A program made the translations under genes and the position numbers. The notes under the pieces were generated by a model, which was not told the origin of the DNA, ran no database searches, and worked only from the letters and a program-made list of their open reading frames with translations. Source: Fibrobacter sp. (lineage in GTDB: Bacteria; Fibrobacterota; Fibrobacteria; Fibrobacterales; Fibrobacteraceae). Taken from it: 64,000 nucleotides of DNA. The DNA lies in contig JAKSID010000009.1 in assembly GCA_024399035.1 (NCBI GenBank), forward strand, positions 20,686 to 84,685. The letters run 5' to 3'. This document shows, piece by piece, positions 43,461 to 51,941 of this stretch (position 1 is its first letter; the number at the start of each line of letters is the position of its first letter).

Positions 43461-44216
43461 TTAGAAATATATTTTCTCATTCCCAATGGTCGTGCTGGGA
43501 CCGTGTCCGGGCAGTACTACAGTATCTTCGGGAAGCGTTAATAGTTTGTTCTTGATGCCGCTGACGAGAGCGTTGTCATCACCGCCGAAAAGGTCGGAGC
43601 GACCCCGGCCGCCGTTGAACAAGATGTCGCCGGAAAATAAAATGCCTGGGTTCCTCGCTTCGCTCGGAATGACATTATTGGGGGTCGGAATGACATTGCT
43701 GGGGGGCGGAATGACATTATTGGGGGTCGGAATGACATTATTGGGGGGCGGAATGACACTGCTGGGGGCATTCTCTTCGGGCGGCAAATACAACGCGATT
43801 CCGCCGGGGGAGTGGCCTGCGATATGCAGAACGTGCAGCTTGATTCCAGGTACTTCCACCACGTCGCCTTCCGCAAGGAAATTTCCTAATTCCGGTGCAG
43901 GTTCCTCAAAAGGCAGACCATACATTTCGCTCTGTTCTTCTTGCAGGTCCAGCAAAAAGTTGTCTTCTTCGTGGGCCTCCGCCTTTACGCCAAAAGTGCG
44001 TTCCACAAAGGCGTTTCCCAGTACGTGATCCAGGTGCAGGTGGGTGTTCACCACTCTTTTTACGGCAATCCCCTTGTCCTTGATGAACTGGACCAACTGG
44101 GTTTGTTCTGCGGGGGAGCTGACGCTAGGATCAATAAGAATGCCGTCCCCGGAATCGTTCCAGAGGATAAATGCGTTGACGCCGAATGGATTTACGGAAA
44201 AAGCCTGAATTTGCAT
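43461..44216 (-). CDS. Metallo-beta-lactamase-fold hydrolase with an in-frame repeat insertion
   Basis: A 251-residue MBL-fold (glyoxalase II-like) hydrolase. Metal ligands visible: H59-L-H61-L-D63-H64, H135 in HIAGHSPGG, D197 in FSGDILF, and a late His in PGHGPS. GRGRSDLFGG resembles the glyoxalase II loop. Residues about 154-190, between two core strands, are a repeat-derived insertion (VIPPPNN/VIPTPNN units ending VIPSEARNP) absent from the usual family pattern. The catalytic set is intact, so the enzyme may still be active. Upstream of the acyltransferase gene. Confidence 0.85.
   Translation of the reverse strand: MQIQAFSVNPFGVNAFILWNDSGDGILIDPSVSSPAEQTQLVQFIKDKGIAVKRVVNTHLHLDHVLGNAFVERTFGVKAEAHEEDNFLLDLQEEQSEMYGLPFEEPAPELGNFLAEGDVVEVPGIKLHVLHIAGHSPGGIALYLPPEENAPSSVIPPPNNVIPTPNNVIPPPSNVIPTPNNVIPSEARNPGILFSGDILFNGGRGRSDLFGGDDNALVSGIKNKLLTLPEDTVVLPGHGPSTTIGNEKIYF
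43647..43770 (-). repeat. Five-unit 21-bp array within the metallo-hydrolase gene
   Basis: The word CGGAATGAC recurs at 43665, 43686, 43707, 43728 and 43749 (period exactly 21 = seven codons). The first unit adjoins a full GTCATTCCGAGCGAAGCGAG repeat (43651-43673). On the coding strand each unit reads NVIPTPN or NVIPPPS/N, so copy number can change without a frameshift. Confidence 0.9.
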
Positions 44217-44297
44217 ACCGAAAAAATATATATTAATAGAACCCCACTCGTATGTGGACTAACCTATTGTGCATTGTAACTTAACTGGTATTTTATT

Positions 44298-45068
44298 ATG
44301 GAAATAAATAAGGACATTGCCGATCTCGAATCGGCTGAAGATCGCAAGCGCAAGGCGAGAAAATTCGTCCTGTGCTATCACAACTTTAATGTGAAGAACT
44401 GCAAGCGCGCTTCTGCAGAAATCCGCAAGATTGCCGCAGCCGCAGGTTCTCCCATTACCATCGCCGTGGTTCCCTCCATCGGTGGCGTTCCGGAATCTGA
44501 AGTAGAATACTTCTGCGAACAGATTGAAGGCTTCATCAAGGATGGCTACGAAATCGTTCTCCATGGTGCCCGTCACCGTGCCGACCTCTTCGTGAACCGT
44601 TCCATTTTTGGTAAGGTAGCCCTCTGGCTCTCTCACAACGGCGCAGAATTCGCTGGCCTCAGCAAGAGATTCTCTCAGGCCCTTTTGGACCGAGGCATCG
44701 CTCTGTGGAATGCCCATGGCTTGGGCAAGGCTTCTGGTTTCGTTCCTCCCGTATGGATCGACAACAAGTACCTCCGTAGCCAGGCTCTCAAGCACTTCGA
44801 CAACTACGAAGACCTGATCTGCATCTACAAGAAGAAGGGTGAACGCGTAAAGACCTACGGCTCCCCGCTCCTGACCTTCTCCGCCCTGCCGAAGTTCCTC
44901 CTTGGCCCCTATATGGCCATCGCCTGCTTCATCTTCTGGGCACCTGCAGGTACTCCTCGCTTGGTTTTCCATAGCGAAGACTTCCGCAACCTTGGTGAAA
45001 AGCGCGTGCTGAACATGGTTCGCTATGCAGCAGTGATGCGTGAAAACATCAAGTACAAGGACCTGTAA
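44298..45068 (+). CDS. DUF2334-like polysaccharide-deacetylase-fold protein
   Basis: A 256-residue protein similar in pattern to DUF2334, a branch of the polysaccharide deacetylase fold: FVLCYHNFNVKN near residue 24 (in the usual D/H strand position), IVLHGARHRADLF near residue 92 (HGxxH metal motif) and GFVPPVWIDN near 150. There is no signal peptide; the hydrophobic stretch near residue 210 could contact the membrane. The substrate is unknown. It precedes the acyl-CoA synthetase by 83 bases on the same strand. Codon bias is strong. Confidence 0.65.
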   Translation: MEINKDIADLESAEDRKRKARKFVLCYHNFNVKNCKRASAEIRKIAAAAGSPITIAVVPSIGGVPESEVEYFCEQIEGFIKDGYEIVLHGARHRADLFVNRSIFGKVALWLSHNGAEFAGLSKRFSQALLDRGIALWNAHGLGKASGFVPPVWIDNKYLRSQALKHFDNYEDLICIYKKKGERVKTYGSPLLTFSALPKFLLGPYMAIACFIFWAPAGTPRLVFHSEDFRNLGEKRVLNMVRYAAVMRENIKYKDL

Positions 45069-45151
45069 TCCTCCTTATCTATTTCTCGCTTTTTGCTCTT
45101 ACGCATCTATTTATTTGTTTTTTCTGATTCTTTGATATAAGAGACTACTGT

Positions 45152-46861
45152 ATGATATTGAATAAGTTCCTTGCTCGCACTGAGTACGATTCCTATGAGG
45201 ATCTGTACCAGAACTTTAAATTATCAATACCTGCTAATTTCAACTTCGCCTATGACGTGGTTGATGAATACGCAAAGACTGAGCCCAAGCGCGAAGCTTT
45301 GGTTTGGTGCGACGATAATGACGAAAGTCATATCTTTACCTTCAAGGATTTGTCCAGGGCTTCTCAGCGCACTGCAAACTTCCTTGTGAACAACGGAATC
45401 AAGAAGGGCGACCGCGTGATGCTTATCCTGCGCCGCCGTTATGAATTCTGGTATTTCTTGCTGGCCCTCCACCGTGTAGGCGCAATCGCTATTCCGGCAA
45501 CGAACATGCTTTCGTCCCATGACCTGGAATACCGCTTTAATGCCGCCGACGTGAAGATGGTTGTGACTTACGACGATCCCGCTCTCCAGAAGGAAGTGGA
45601 GACCGCTCAGGAAAAGTGCACCTCTGTCGAAAAGTTGGTGACCGTTGGCCAGGCACGTTCTCAGTGGATTAGCTTCTACGACGACTACGAAATTTGCCCC
45701 CCGGTATTCGAACGCCCCGCCGGCGATGCTGCTACCACCAACGACGATATCATGATCGTCTACTTTACCAGTGGTACCTCCAGCAACCCCAAGATGGTGG
45801 CTCATACCTTTACTTACCCCCTGGGTCACATCGTTACAGCCAAGTACTGGCAGAATGTGGTTGACGGTGGCCGCCACCTGACCGTTGCAGAAACCGGTTG
45901 GGCAAAGGCTCTCTGGGGTAAGATCTACGGCCAGTGGATTGCTGGCTCCGCAGTGTTTACTTACGACATGAACGTGTTCATTCCGGGTAAGCTCCTGGAG
46001 AAGATGGCTCAGTATAAGGTTACCACCTTCTGTGCTCCCCCGACCGCTTACCGTTACCTGCTGCAGCACGGCCTGGAAAAGTATGACTTGTCCAGCCTGG
46101 TTTACTGCACTACTGCAGGCGAAGCCTTGAACGCAGATATTTATACCAAGTTCCTTGAAAAGACTGGCCTCAGTCTTCGCGAAGGCTACGGCCAGACCGA
46201 ACTGACCTTGACTACCGGAAACTTCCCCTGGATGGATGCCCGCCCGGGTTCCATGGGTAAGCCTTCTCCCGGTTACAAGATGGACATCGTCAATGCCGAC
46301 GGTGAATCTTGCCAGCCCGAAGAAGTGGGCGAAATCATTATCAAGATCGATGAAGGTCGCCCCTTCGGTATGTTCGGCGGTTACTACCGCGATGTAGAAC
46401 GTACTGAAAAGGTTTTCGAAGGTGGCGTGTACCACACTGGCGATACTGCCTGGCGTGATACCGATGGCTACTTCTGGTTCGTGGGCCGTACCGATGACTT
46501 GATCAAGACTTCTGGTTATCGCGTGAGCCCCTTTGAAGTGGAAGAAGTTCTGCACCAGCACCCGGCAGTGCTTGAAGTGGCTGTGACCGGCGTGGAAGAT
46601 GCTTCCCGTGGTCAGGCAGTTAAGGCAACCATCGTGCTGCAGAAGGGCTACGAAGCCTCCAAGGAACTGGCTAAGGAAATTCAGCTGTTCACCAAGAAGG
46701 TGGCTGCTGCATACAAGAGCCCCCGCTTTATCGACTTCGTCGAAGAACTGCCCAAGACCATCAGCGGTAAGATTCGTCGTGCCACCATCCGTGATAACGA
46801 CAAGGCTGCCGCCGAAAGCGCTTCTACCGAAGCTCAGGCCGAAAAGAAAGACGAAGCTTAA
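45152..46861 (+). CDS. AMP-binding acyl-CoA synthetase
   Basis: A 569-residue adenylate-forming enzyme. P-loop YFTSGTSSNPKMVAHT (about residue 208), REGYGQTE near 345, GVYHTGD and GRTDDLIKTSGYRVSP near 430-460 and the C-terminal catalytic Lys in KTISGKIRR. The set resembles medium-chain acyl-CoA synthetases (AcsM-like) rather than acetyl-CoA synthetase proper. The tail (~25 residues) is Ala/Glu/Lys-rich. fabF follows by 14 bases, so a joint role in fatty-acid activation or elongation is likely; the acyl substrate cannot be told. Confidence 0.9.
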   Translation: MILNKFLARTEYDSYEDLYQNFKLSIPANFNFAYDVVDEYAKTEPKREALVWCDDNDESHIFTFKDLSRASQRTANFLVNNGIKKGDRVMLILRRRYEFWYFLLALHRVGAIAIPATNMLSSHDLEYRFNAADVKMVVTYDDPALQKEVETAQEKCTSVEKLVTVGQARSQWISFYDDYEICPPVFERPAGDAATTNDDIMIVYFTSGTSSNPKMVAHTFTYPLGHIVTAKYWQNVVDGGRHLTVAETGWAKALWGKIYGQWIAGSAVFTYDMNVFIPGKLLEKMAQYKVTTFCAPPTAYRYLLQHGLEKYDLSSLVYCTTAGEALNADIYTKFLEKTGLSLREGYGQTELTLTTGNFPWMDARPGSMGKPSPGYKMDIVNADGESCQPEEVGEIIIKIDEGRPFGMFGGYYRDVERTEKVFEGGVYHTGDTAWRDTDGYFWFVGRTDDLIKTSGYRVSPFEVEEVLHQHPAVLEVAVTGVEDASRGQAVKATIVLQKGYEASKELAKEIQLFTKKVAAAYKSPRFIDFVEELPKTISGKIRRATIRDNDKAAAESASTEAQAEKKDEA

Positions 46862-46875
46862 TTAAGAGAGACAAA

Positions 46876-48126
46876 ATGACAAGACGTAGAGTTGTTATTA
46901 CCGGTATGGGTGCTGTGACACCCCTTGGCAAGAACGTTAACGAATTGTGGGATGGCATCCAGCACGAAAAGTGCGGCATTGGCCCCATCACTTTGTTCGA
47001 TGCTACTGATTGCCCGGTGAAGATCGCTGCCGAAGTGAAGGACTTTAAGCCCGAAGAACACGGTATCGACCCCAAGGAAGCCCGCCGTATGGCTCGCTTC
47101 ACCCAGTTCTTGCTGGCTGCTTCTAAGGAAGCTGTGGCAGACGCAAAGCTTACTGAAGACGACCTGCACGCTGATACCACCGGCATTATCGCTGGTACCG
47201 GTTTTGGCGGCATGGACATTATCGACAGCACTTTCAACCAGTATGTTGCTGGCAACCGTCGCCGCGTTTCTCCGTTGGCTATGGCTGAACTGATTCCTAA
47301 CGAAGGTGCCGCAAACGTTTCCATCGCGCTGGGCATTACCGGTTGCGCATGGGCTATCGGCACTGCTTGCGCTTCTGGTACCGACGCTCTGGGCGTCGCC
47401 CTGGATGCCGTACGTTCTGGCCGTTTGGATGTTTGCCTGGCTGGTGGTTCTGAAAGCGGTATTACCGATTACTCCATCAAGGCTTTCGCAGGCATGCACG
47501 CCCTGACTGACAAGTTCAACGATGCTCCCGAAAAGGCTAGCCGCCCCTTCGATAAGGACCGTTCCGGCTTCATCATGGGTGAAGGTGGCGCTGTGATGAT
47601 TCTTGAAGAATTGGAACACGCCAAGGCCCGCGGCGCAAAGATCTATGCTGAACTTGCAGGCTACGGTGCTGCTGCCGATGCTTACCACATCACCAGCCCC
47701 AAGCCCGATGGAAGCGGTTGTGCTATGGCTATGAAGCGCGCCATGAAGGATGCTGGCGTAGAACCCACCGACATTGACTACTACAATGCCCACGGTACTT
47801 CTACCCACTTGAATGACGTTACCGAAACTGCTATGCTGAAGATTGCTTTGGGCGATCACGCTCGTAAGATCAAGGTCTCCAGCACCAAGAGCATGACTGG
47901 TCACTGCGTCGGCGCTGCTGGCGTTTGCGAAGCTATCATCAGTACTTTGGCCATTCGCGATTCCTTCGTTCCGGCAACCATCAACCTGGAAAACCCGGAT
48001 CCGGAATGCGACTTGGATTACACCCCCAACAAGGGCGTGTCCATGAACATTGACGTTGCTGCCTCTGCCTCCTTGGGCTTTGGCGGTCACGACGGTATCG
48101 TGATTATCAAGAAGTTCAACGGCTAG
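46876..48126 (+). CDS. fabF: 3-oxoacyl-[acyl-carrier-protein] synthase II
   Basis: A 416-residue FabF-type condensing enzyme of fatty-acid synthesis. Catalytic triad: C165 in TACASG, H306 in NAHGTST, H343 in TGHCVGAAG. Length and motifs are standard. It is paired with an acyl-CoA synthetase rather than the usual acpP, so it could be a pathway-specific copy; nothing in the sequence decides between this and the housekeeping enzyme. Confidence 0.93.
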   Translation: MTRRRVVITGMGAVTPLGKNVNELWDGIQHEKCGIGPITLFDATDCPVKIAAEVKDFKPEEHGIDPKEARRMARFTQFLLAASKEAVADAKLTEDDLHADTTGIIAGTGFGGMDIIDSTFNQYVAGNRRRVSPLAMAELIPNEGAANVSIALGITGCAWAIGTACASGTDALGVALDAVRSGRLDVCLAGGSESGITDYSIKAFAGMHALTDKFNDAPEKASRPFDKDRSGFIMGEGGAVMILEELEHAKARGAKIYAELAGYGAAADAYHITSPKPDGSGCAMAMKRAMKDAGVEPTDIDYYNAHGTSTHLNDVTETAMLKIALGDHARKIKVSSTKSMTGHCVGAAGVCEAIISTLAIRDSFVPATINLENPDPECDLDYTPNKGVSMNIDVAASASLGFGGHDGIVIIKKFNG

Positions 48127-48180
48127 TAAGGTCGAAAGTCTTGCGCTGCATTTCGCCGCAGCTAAAATAAGGCAAACGAA

Positions 48181-48209
48181 AGTCGCTCGGTTAAACCGGG
48201 CGATTTTTT
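48181..48209 (+). terminator. Terminator after fabF
   Basis: TCGCTCGG-TTAAA-CCGGGCGA (one G-T pair) followed by six T. It also separates fabF from the convergent methylase gene. Confidence 0.8.
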
Positions 48210-48223
48210 ATGAAGCAATGATG

Positions 48224-48637
48224 CTATTTGAGGAAACCGTATTCGTAGACTTTGGGACGGAGCTTTTCGGTGAGGGTTTTGTAGGCTGATTCGAAGCTTG
48301 AAAAGTTTACGGGGATGGAAATTCCTGTGTCGTTTTGTGCTTTGAGAGCCATTCGAATTTGATACCAGCCCACGTCGGGACGGTTGAGCTTGTACTCGTC
48401 ACGAATTTTATGATTGAAGGTTTGCTTGAAGTAGGCTTGCCAGATTTTGAGGCCTTCGGCAAGGACTGCGTTTGCTTCTTCGCTGAAGGTTTTACCTTCC
48501 ATGTAGCGGACCATGAAATCACTTTCAAAGCGTTCCGAGGAACCTACCTGTTCTTCTGTGAAGGGAATGAAGTGGTTGACGATACTCCATTTCTTGTTGT
48601 TCCATTCTAGGTCATTTGCGCTGGCGGTGAGATTGCT
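48224..48637 (-). repeat. 414-bp direct repeat, copy 1 (methylase 3' end)
   Basis: Nearly identical to 51942-52355 at a constant offset of 3718 bases, including the stop codon position. Differences cluster at the two ends of the repeat. Confidence 0.95.
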
Positions 48638-50650
48638 ACCGTTAAAAAGCATCCACACGAGGCAATCGTTCTTGAAATCTTCGGGAAGTTCGCTGTTTGG
48701 CTGAAGGAATTGGTCAACATCGTTTATCCATGAATGAATAACAACTTTTCGAACAGTAAATACAACAGATAAATCTGAAAGATTTTGCTTATTCACATAA
48801 TAGCCGTGTCCTCCACTATATCCAGATGAAAATAAAGACGTGTCACCAGCTTGTTGCATATCATTGCTATTAACTCGCATATATCCAACGGCTCCATCTG
48901 ACCAAAATTTGCATCTTAAGTCTGTTGTTCTAGTTGCAGGTGATATAGCGTTTTTAAGAGGAATGATAACATCTTTGTTTGGTGCTGGTCTTGCCAACCA
49001 ATTAGTCAAATAACTATTCGTACAGACATTATAAAATGTTTTTTCTCCAATAGGATTTGCGCTCTTATCTAAAACTTCACAAGATATTTCGAATTGTGCA
49101 AACTTTTTTTTCTTGTCTTCTTTTATTCGGTTGTCGGTTTTCCAAATACAAAATCCAATAGGAAAATCGCCTTTTAATCCTTCAAAAGATTTGCTATGGA
49201 CAATAAAACCATTTAAATACATTGCTTGCCAAGCATTTCTAAATGCTTCAAGCGCTTGAGAGTTTATGTACTTCATTTTACTAAACATTGCAAGCGTCGC
49301 GGTCGGCAATTCTTTTGCTACTCGCGCAACAAATTGGGTAAACAATTCATTGCTAGCCTTTCCGTATTCATTCATTCCAAATTGTCCGAATCGAGTTTTA
49401 TTCACACCAGTCTTTGCTGTTTGTTCACGATTTTCTTTAATGACGGCGCATCCGACTTCCGCATACGGCGGGTTTATCAGCACTAATAATTTCTTTTTCC
49501 CTTCATTTGCTTCGCTGATTACTTTTCTCAAATTTTCGGGAATCTTGTTGGTGAGACTGTAGTCAATTTCGCCATCGTCGGTGATGTCGTCGTTTAGATA
49601 GTCGTACTGGAAACGCTGCGCCGCAACGCAGATTTTGGCAGCTCGCATAATGTCGACATCTTCTTGATCCAAAGTGCTCATAAATAGATGCCTATGATTA
49701 GAGTGCTTTGATTCCAGATTGCCGACTCCACAGCACATGTCCCAAACGTAATATTCCTTTTGCCAGTTGGTGCCAAGAGTCTTTTCCAACAAGTCATAAG
49801 CCTTGTCCACCACATGCAACGGTGTGTAGAATGCCCCCTTGAATTTCTGTTCGTCAACGGGAATCAGGCTATCGCGACGTTCCAGTAAATAGGAACGGTA
49901 TTCTTCTTCGGGTGGACGATTGTAAATCGCCCAAAATTGACGGTAGCCTTCAACGCTTCCTAAGGGATATTTTTTACCGTTCATGAAAAATACGGGCCTG
50001 CTTCCTTGGTGCAAAAGTTCCGCAGGCAGATTTTCGTGAGTACTGGTTGTACCGTCGCTCATGATGTCTGCAAAGAAAAGAACCGCATAATCTTCTGGTG
50101 CGGCATCCTTGATTTCGCTGCCGATCATTTTGACCCATTTGTCAAAAACGGACTTCAGATTTGCAGGCGTAATTTGGGTGCGGATGATTTCGCCATTCTT
50201 GATGGCGTTTTGCAAGGTTTCTATGAATTCCTGCTCGTGAGTTTCAATATTAAAACTCACGAAATGGGTTCCAATATATTGAGAAACTGCGTCTAGTGCG
50301 TCGGGAGTCACTTCGCTGGCGGATTTCCCCCACTTGATTTTGATTTCTTTATTCTGTAGAAGGGGAAGCGCCACCTCGGTCTTCATGATGGCCGCTTTTA
50401 CGCTATCTACAACGCAAAGGAATGGCGGAATGCTTTCTCCATCTTTCAGCGCCTTGTTGATGTAGAACAGGAGCTGCGTGAACATGGCGTAAAGAGAAAT
50501 CTTGGAACCGAGTTTGGCCTCAAACCAGACTTCCTTTGTCTGGATGTCGATAAGATTGCGTTGCACGCCTTTCAAGTGCAAGGCCTTGATGTAGGCATCC
50601 TTTACGTCTTCTTCAGAAGTGGCTCTCTGCAGCTTTTCAAACAAGGACAT
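48224..50650 (-). CDS. Adenine-specific DNA methylase, possible type IIG restriction-modification enzyme
   Basis: An 808-residue N6-adenine methyltransferase. SAM motif I is VWDMCCGVGN (302-311) and catalytic motif IV is NPPY (393-396); GAFYTPLHVVDKAYDLL (272-288) is the common pre-motif. The N terminus has a PD-(D/E)XK-like pattern, D35 with E44-A-K46 followed by a helix, so it may be a fused nuclease. The C-terminal 400 residues are a probable target-recognition region. The ATG at 50650 has GGGAG 7 bases upstream and is preferred over 50695. The middle (48.8-49.5 kb) is clearly more AT-rich than flanking genes, suggesting transfer. Its last 414 bases are duplicated at 51942. Confidence 0.85.
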   Translation of the reverse strand: MSLFEKLQRATSEEDVKDAYIKALHLKGVQRNLIDIQTKEVWFEAKLGSKISLYAMFTQLLFYINKALKDGESIPPFLCVVDSVKAAIMKTEVALPLLQNKEIKIKWGKSASEVTPDALDAVSQYIGTHFVSFNIETHEQEFIETLQNAIKNGEIIRTQITPANLKSVFDKWVKMIGSEIKDAAPEDYAVLFFADIMSDGTTSTHENLPAELLHQGSRPVFFMNGKKYPLGSVEGYRQFWAIYNRPPEEEYRSYLLERRDSLIPVDEQKFKGAFYTPLHVVDKAYDLLEKTLGTNWQKEYYVWDMCCGVGNLESKHSNHRHLFMSTLDQEDVDIMRAAKICVAAQRFQYDYLNDDITDDGEIDYSLTNKIPENLRKVISEANEGKKKLLVLINPPYAEVGCAVIKENREQTAKTGVNKTRFGQFGMNEYGKASNELFTQFVARVAKELPTATLAMFSKMKYINSQALEAFRNAWQAMYLNGFIVHSKSFEGLKGDFPIGFCIWKTDNRIKEDKKKKFAQFEISCEVLDKSANPIGEKTFYNVCTNSYLTNWLARPAPNKDVIIPLKNAISPATRTTDLRCKFWSDGAVGYMRVNSNDMQQAGDTSLFSSGYSGGHGYYVNKQNLSDLSVVFTVRKVVIHSWINDVDQFLQPNSELPEDFKNDCLVWMLFNGSNLTASANDLEWNNKKWSIVNHFIPFTEEQVGSSERFESDFMVRYMEGKTFSEEANAVLAEGLKIWQAYFKQTFNHKIRDEYKLNRPDVGWYQIRMALKAQNDTGISIPVNFSSFESAYKTLTEKLRPKVYEYGFLK

Positions 50651-50716
50651 TTTTCGCTCCCGAAAATGCCCTTTTCGCCAAAGTTCCTGATACAAAAAAT
50701 GCGTGGAACCGAATGG

Positions 50717-50850
50717 CTTATTGCTACTGAGGCTCCGCTAAAAGCCAACCGCTAAATAAGCACAAACGGCCCACGCACAAGTGTGCGTGAGCGTTTGCCT
50801 TACTCCTAGCGGGTTTTTGAAATTTAGCGGATTTCAGTAGCTAGAATAAG
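50717..50850. other. Long nested palindrome (structured DNA or RNA)
   Basis: Outer arms CTTATTGCTACTGA (50717-50730) with TTCAGTAGC-TAG-AATAAG (50833-50850); then CCGCTAAA (50735-50742) with TTTAGCGG (50823-50830); then AACCGCTA with TAGCGGGTT; then AAACGG/CGTTT; and an inner ACGCACA-AG-TGTGCGT. The pieces pair in nested order, so the whole 134 bases can fold into one long interrupted hairpin. It lies in the 483-base gene-free stretch upstream of the methylase (50651-51133), which otherwise holds only the broken small ORF at 50970. Confidence 0.7.
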
Positions 50851-50969
50851 AGCAAATTCACTCTAAAAACCAGGCGCCCGGCAAGGCATTCGCCATGCAA
50901 GGCTATGTAATGAGGAATATAGATAAAAAATAGATGTCCTGTGAATTTATGTCGCCTATTGTTTGCGAA

Positions 50970-51091
50970 ATGACCCGAGAACAAAGGAGGCTGCGTACGA
51001 ACGTCTGCTCAAGGCGGGAATTATTGATAAATCTGGTCAATTGACGAAAATTTATCAAAGTTCCCCCCAAAATGAAACAAGACGTGTATGA
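50970..51091 (+). pseudogene. Frameshifted small ORF
   Basis: MTREQ begins at ATG 50970. After a presumed one-base loss near 50985 the next frame reads KEAAYERLLKAGIIDKSGQL and ends TKIYQSSPQNETRRV, stop at 51089. The amphipathic AYERLLKAGIID stretch looks like real coding sequence. About 40 residues; family not recognised. Probably a decayed accessory gene. Confidence 0.35.
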
Positions 51092-51133
51092 TGGACGTCC
51101 AAACCTGTATATAGACTTGCGAAAGGAATACTG

Positions 51134-51472
51134 TTATGGTCTGGCTTTATAGTTTGTCTGCGGTTCGTTCAACAAAGATGGAACATCTTGACCGATGTAA
51201 AATACTCGCAAGACCACGACTTGTATTTTTTGTACTACGTAAAAGATGTTGTAATTACCGTCGTTCATTTTTCGAACGCCACGACTTTGCCAAGGCTCTT
51301 CCGCATATATTGGATATCGTTCCGGAAAAACAGATAGTCCCAGAATAGAATCCTGTAACTTTTTCAAAATTTTTTGTGCCGCAATAGGAGCATACAGGGA
51401 ATTGCATATATAATCTGCGATTCCCTCTAAGTCGTTTTTTGCATTATCGGAGACCAGAACCTGGTAGTTCAT
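51134..51472 (-). CDS. RelE/ParE-type toxin
   Basis: A 112-residue protein of the RelE/ParE superfamily: YQVLVSDNAKNDLEGIADYI start, SVFPERYPIY in the middle, and a terminal beta core (GNYNIFYVVQKIQVVVLRVFYIGQD). RelE members cleave ribosome-bound mRNA and ParE members poison gyrase; the sequence alone does not settle which. It overlaps the antitoxin gene by 4 bases. It lies inside the direct-repeat-flanked unit. Confidence 0.88.
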   Translation of the reverse strand: MNYQVLVSDNAKNDLEGIADYICNSLYAPIAAQKILKKLQDSILGLSVFPERYPIYAEEPWQSRGVRKMNDGNYNIFYVVQKIQVVVLRVFYIGQDVPSLLNEPQTNYKARP

Positions 51473-51771
51473 ACATGGTATTTTTTCTTGATGTCAGAAA
51501 AAACGGCGGCAGCGGGAGTCATGCGACCGGCCTTCATGTCTGCATAGCCTTTTTCTAGTTCAGCATCGAATTCCGCCTTGGACAATCTGGATTCATCAAC
51601 AGGTCGTTTGGGTAATTTCACCTCAAAAGGCAGGCCCTGTTGCAAAATAATTTGCTTGTAAAACATGTTGATGGCGTTGGACACGGGAATCCCTAAAGCG
51701 GCCAAGATGCTTTCGGCTTCTTCCTTGACTTCGGGCTCAATACGAGCATAAAGGTTAGCACTTTTTGTCAT
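51469..51771 (-). CDS. RelB/DinJ-type antitoxin
   Basis: A 100-residue antitoxin. The N-terminal ribbon-helix-helix (ANLYARIEPEVKEEAESILAALGIPVSNAINMFYKQI) binds DNA and the acidic C-terminal half would wrap the toxin. First gene of the pair, with a 4-base overlap to the toxin. A perfect palindrome 16 bases upstream of the start is a likely operator. Confidence 0.9.
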   Translation of the reverse strand: MTKSANLYARIEPEVKEEAESILAALGIPVSNAINMFYKQIILQQGLPFEVKLPKRPVDESRLSKAEFDAELEKGYADMKAGRMTPAAAVFSDIKKKYHV

Positions 51772-51787
51772 ATTTTAAATATATAAA

Positions 51788-51801
51788 TTTGTGCGCACAA
51801 A
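51788..51801. promoter_or_regulatory. Probable RelB operator palindrome
   Basis: TTTGTGCGCACAAA, a perfect 14-bp palindrome 16 bases upstream of the antitoxin ATG (51771), where ribbon-helix-helix antitoxins usually autoregulate. Confidence 0.55.
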
Positions 51802-51870
51802 CGCAATACATTTGTTTTTTTTAGTTGAAAATTTTCCTAGAACAGCAAAAACCAGCAATCTAGGCCGACA

Positions 51871-51906
51871 AAAACCGCCCGGAACAAAAATTCCGAGCGT
51901 TTTTTT
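51871..51906 (-). terminator. Terminator-like hairpin, probably bidirectional
   Basis: AAAACCGCCCGGAA and TTCCGAGCGTTTTTTT form a stem with one mismatch around CAAAAA. It lies between the antitoxin promoter and the duplicated methylase tail. Confidence 0.6.
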
Positions 51907-51941
51907 ATGGCTAGGTCCCCGATCGGGTTGTTAAAGACTAC

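Noticed and set aside
43647..43770. The 21-bp array considered as a CRISPR
   Set aside because: No spacers: the units are contiguous, in frame in a gene, and there are no cas genes in the window.
50717..50850. The nested palindrome considered as an integron attC site
   Set aside because: The required GTTRRRY/RYYYAAC core ends are not at the outer arms and no integrase is nearby.
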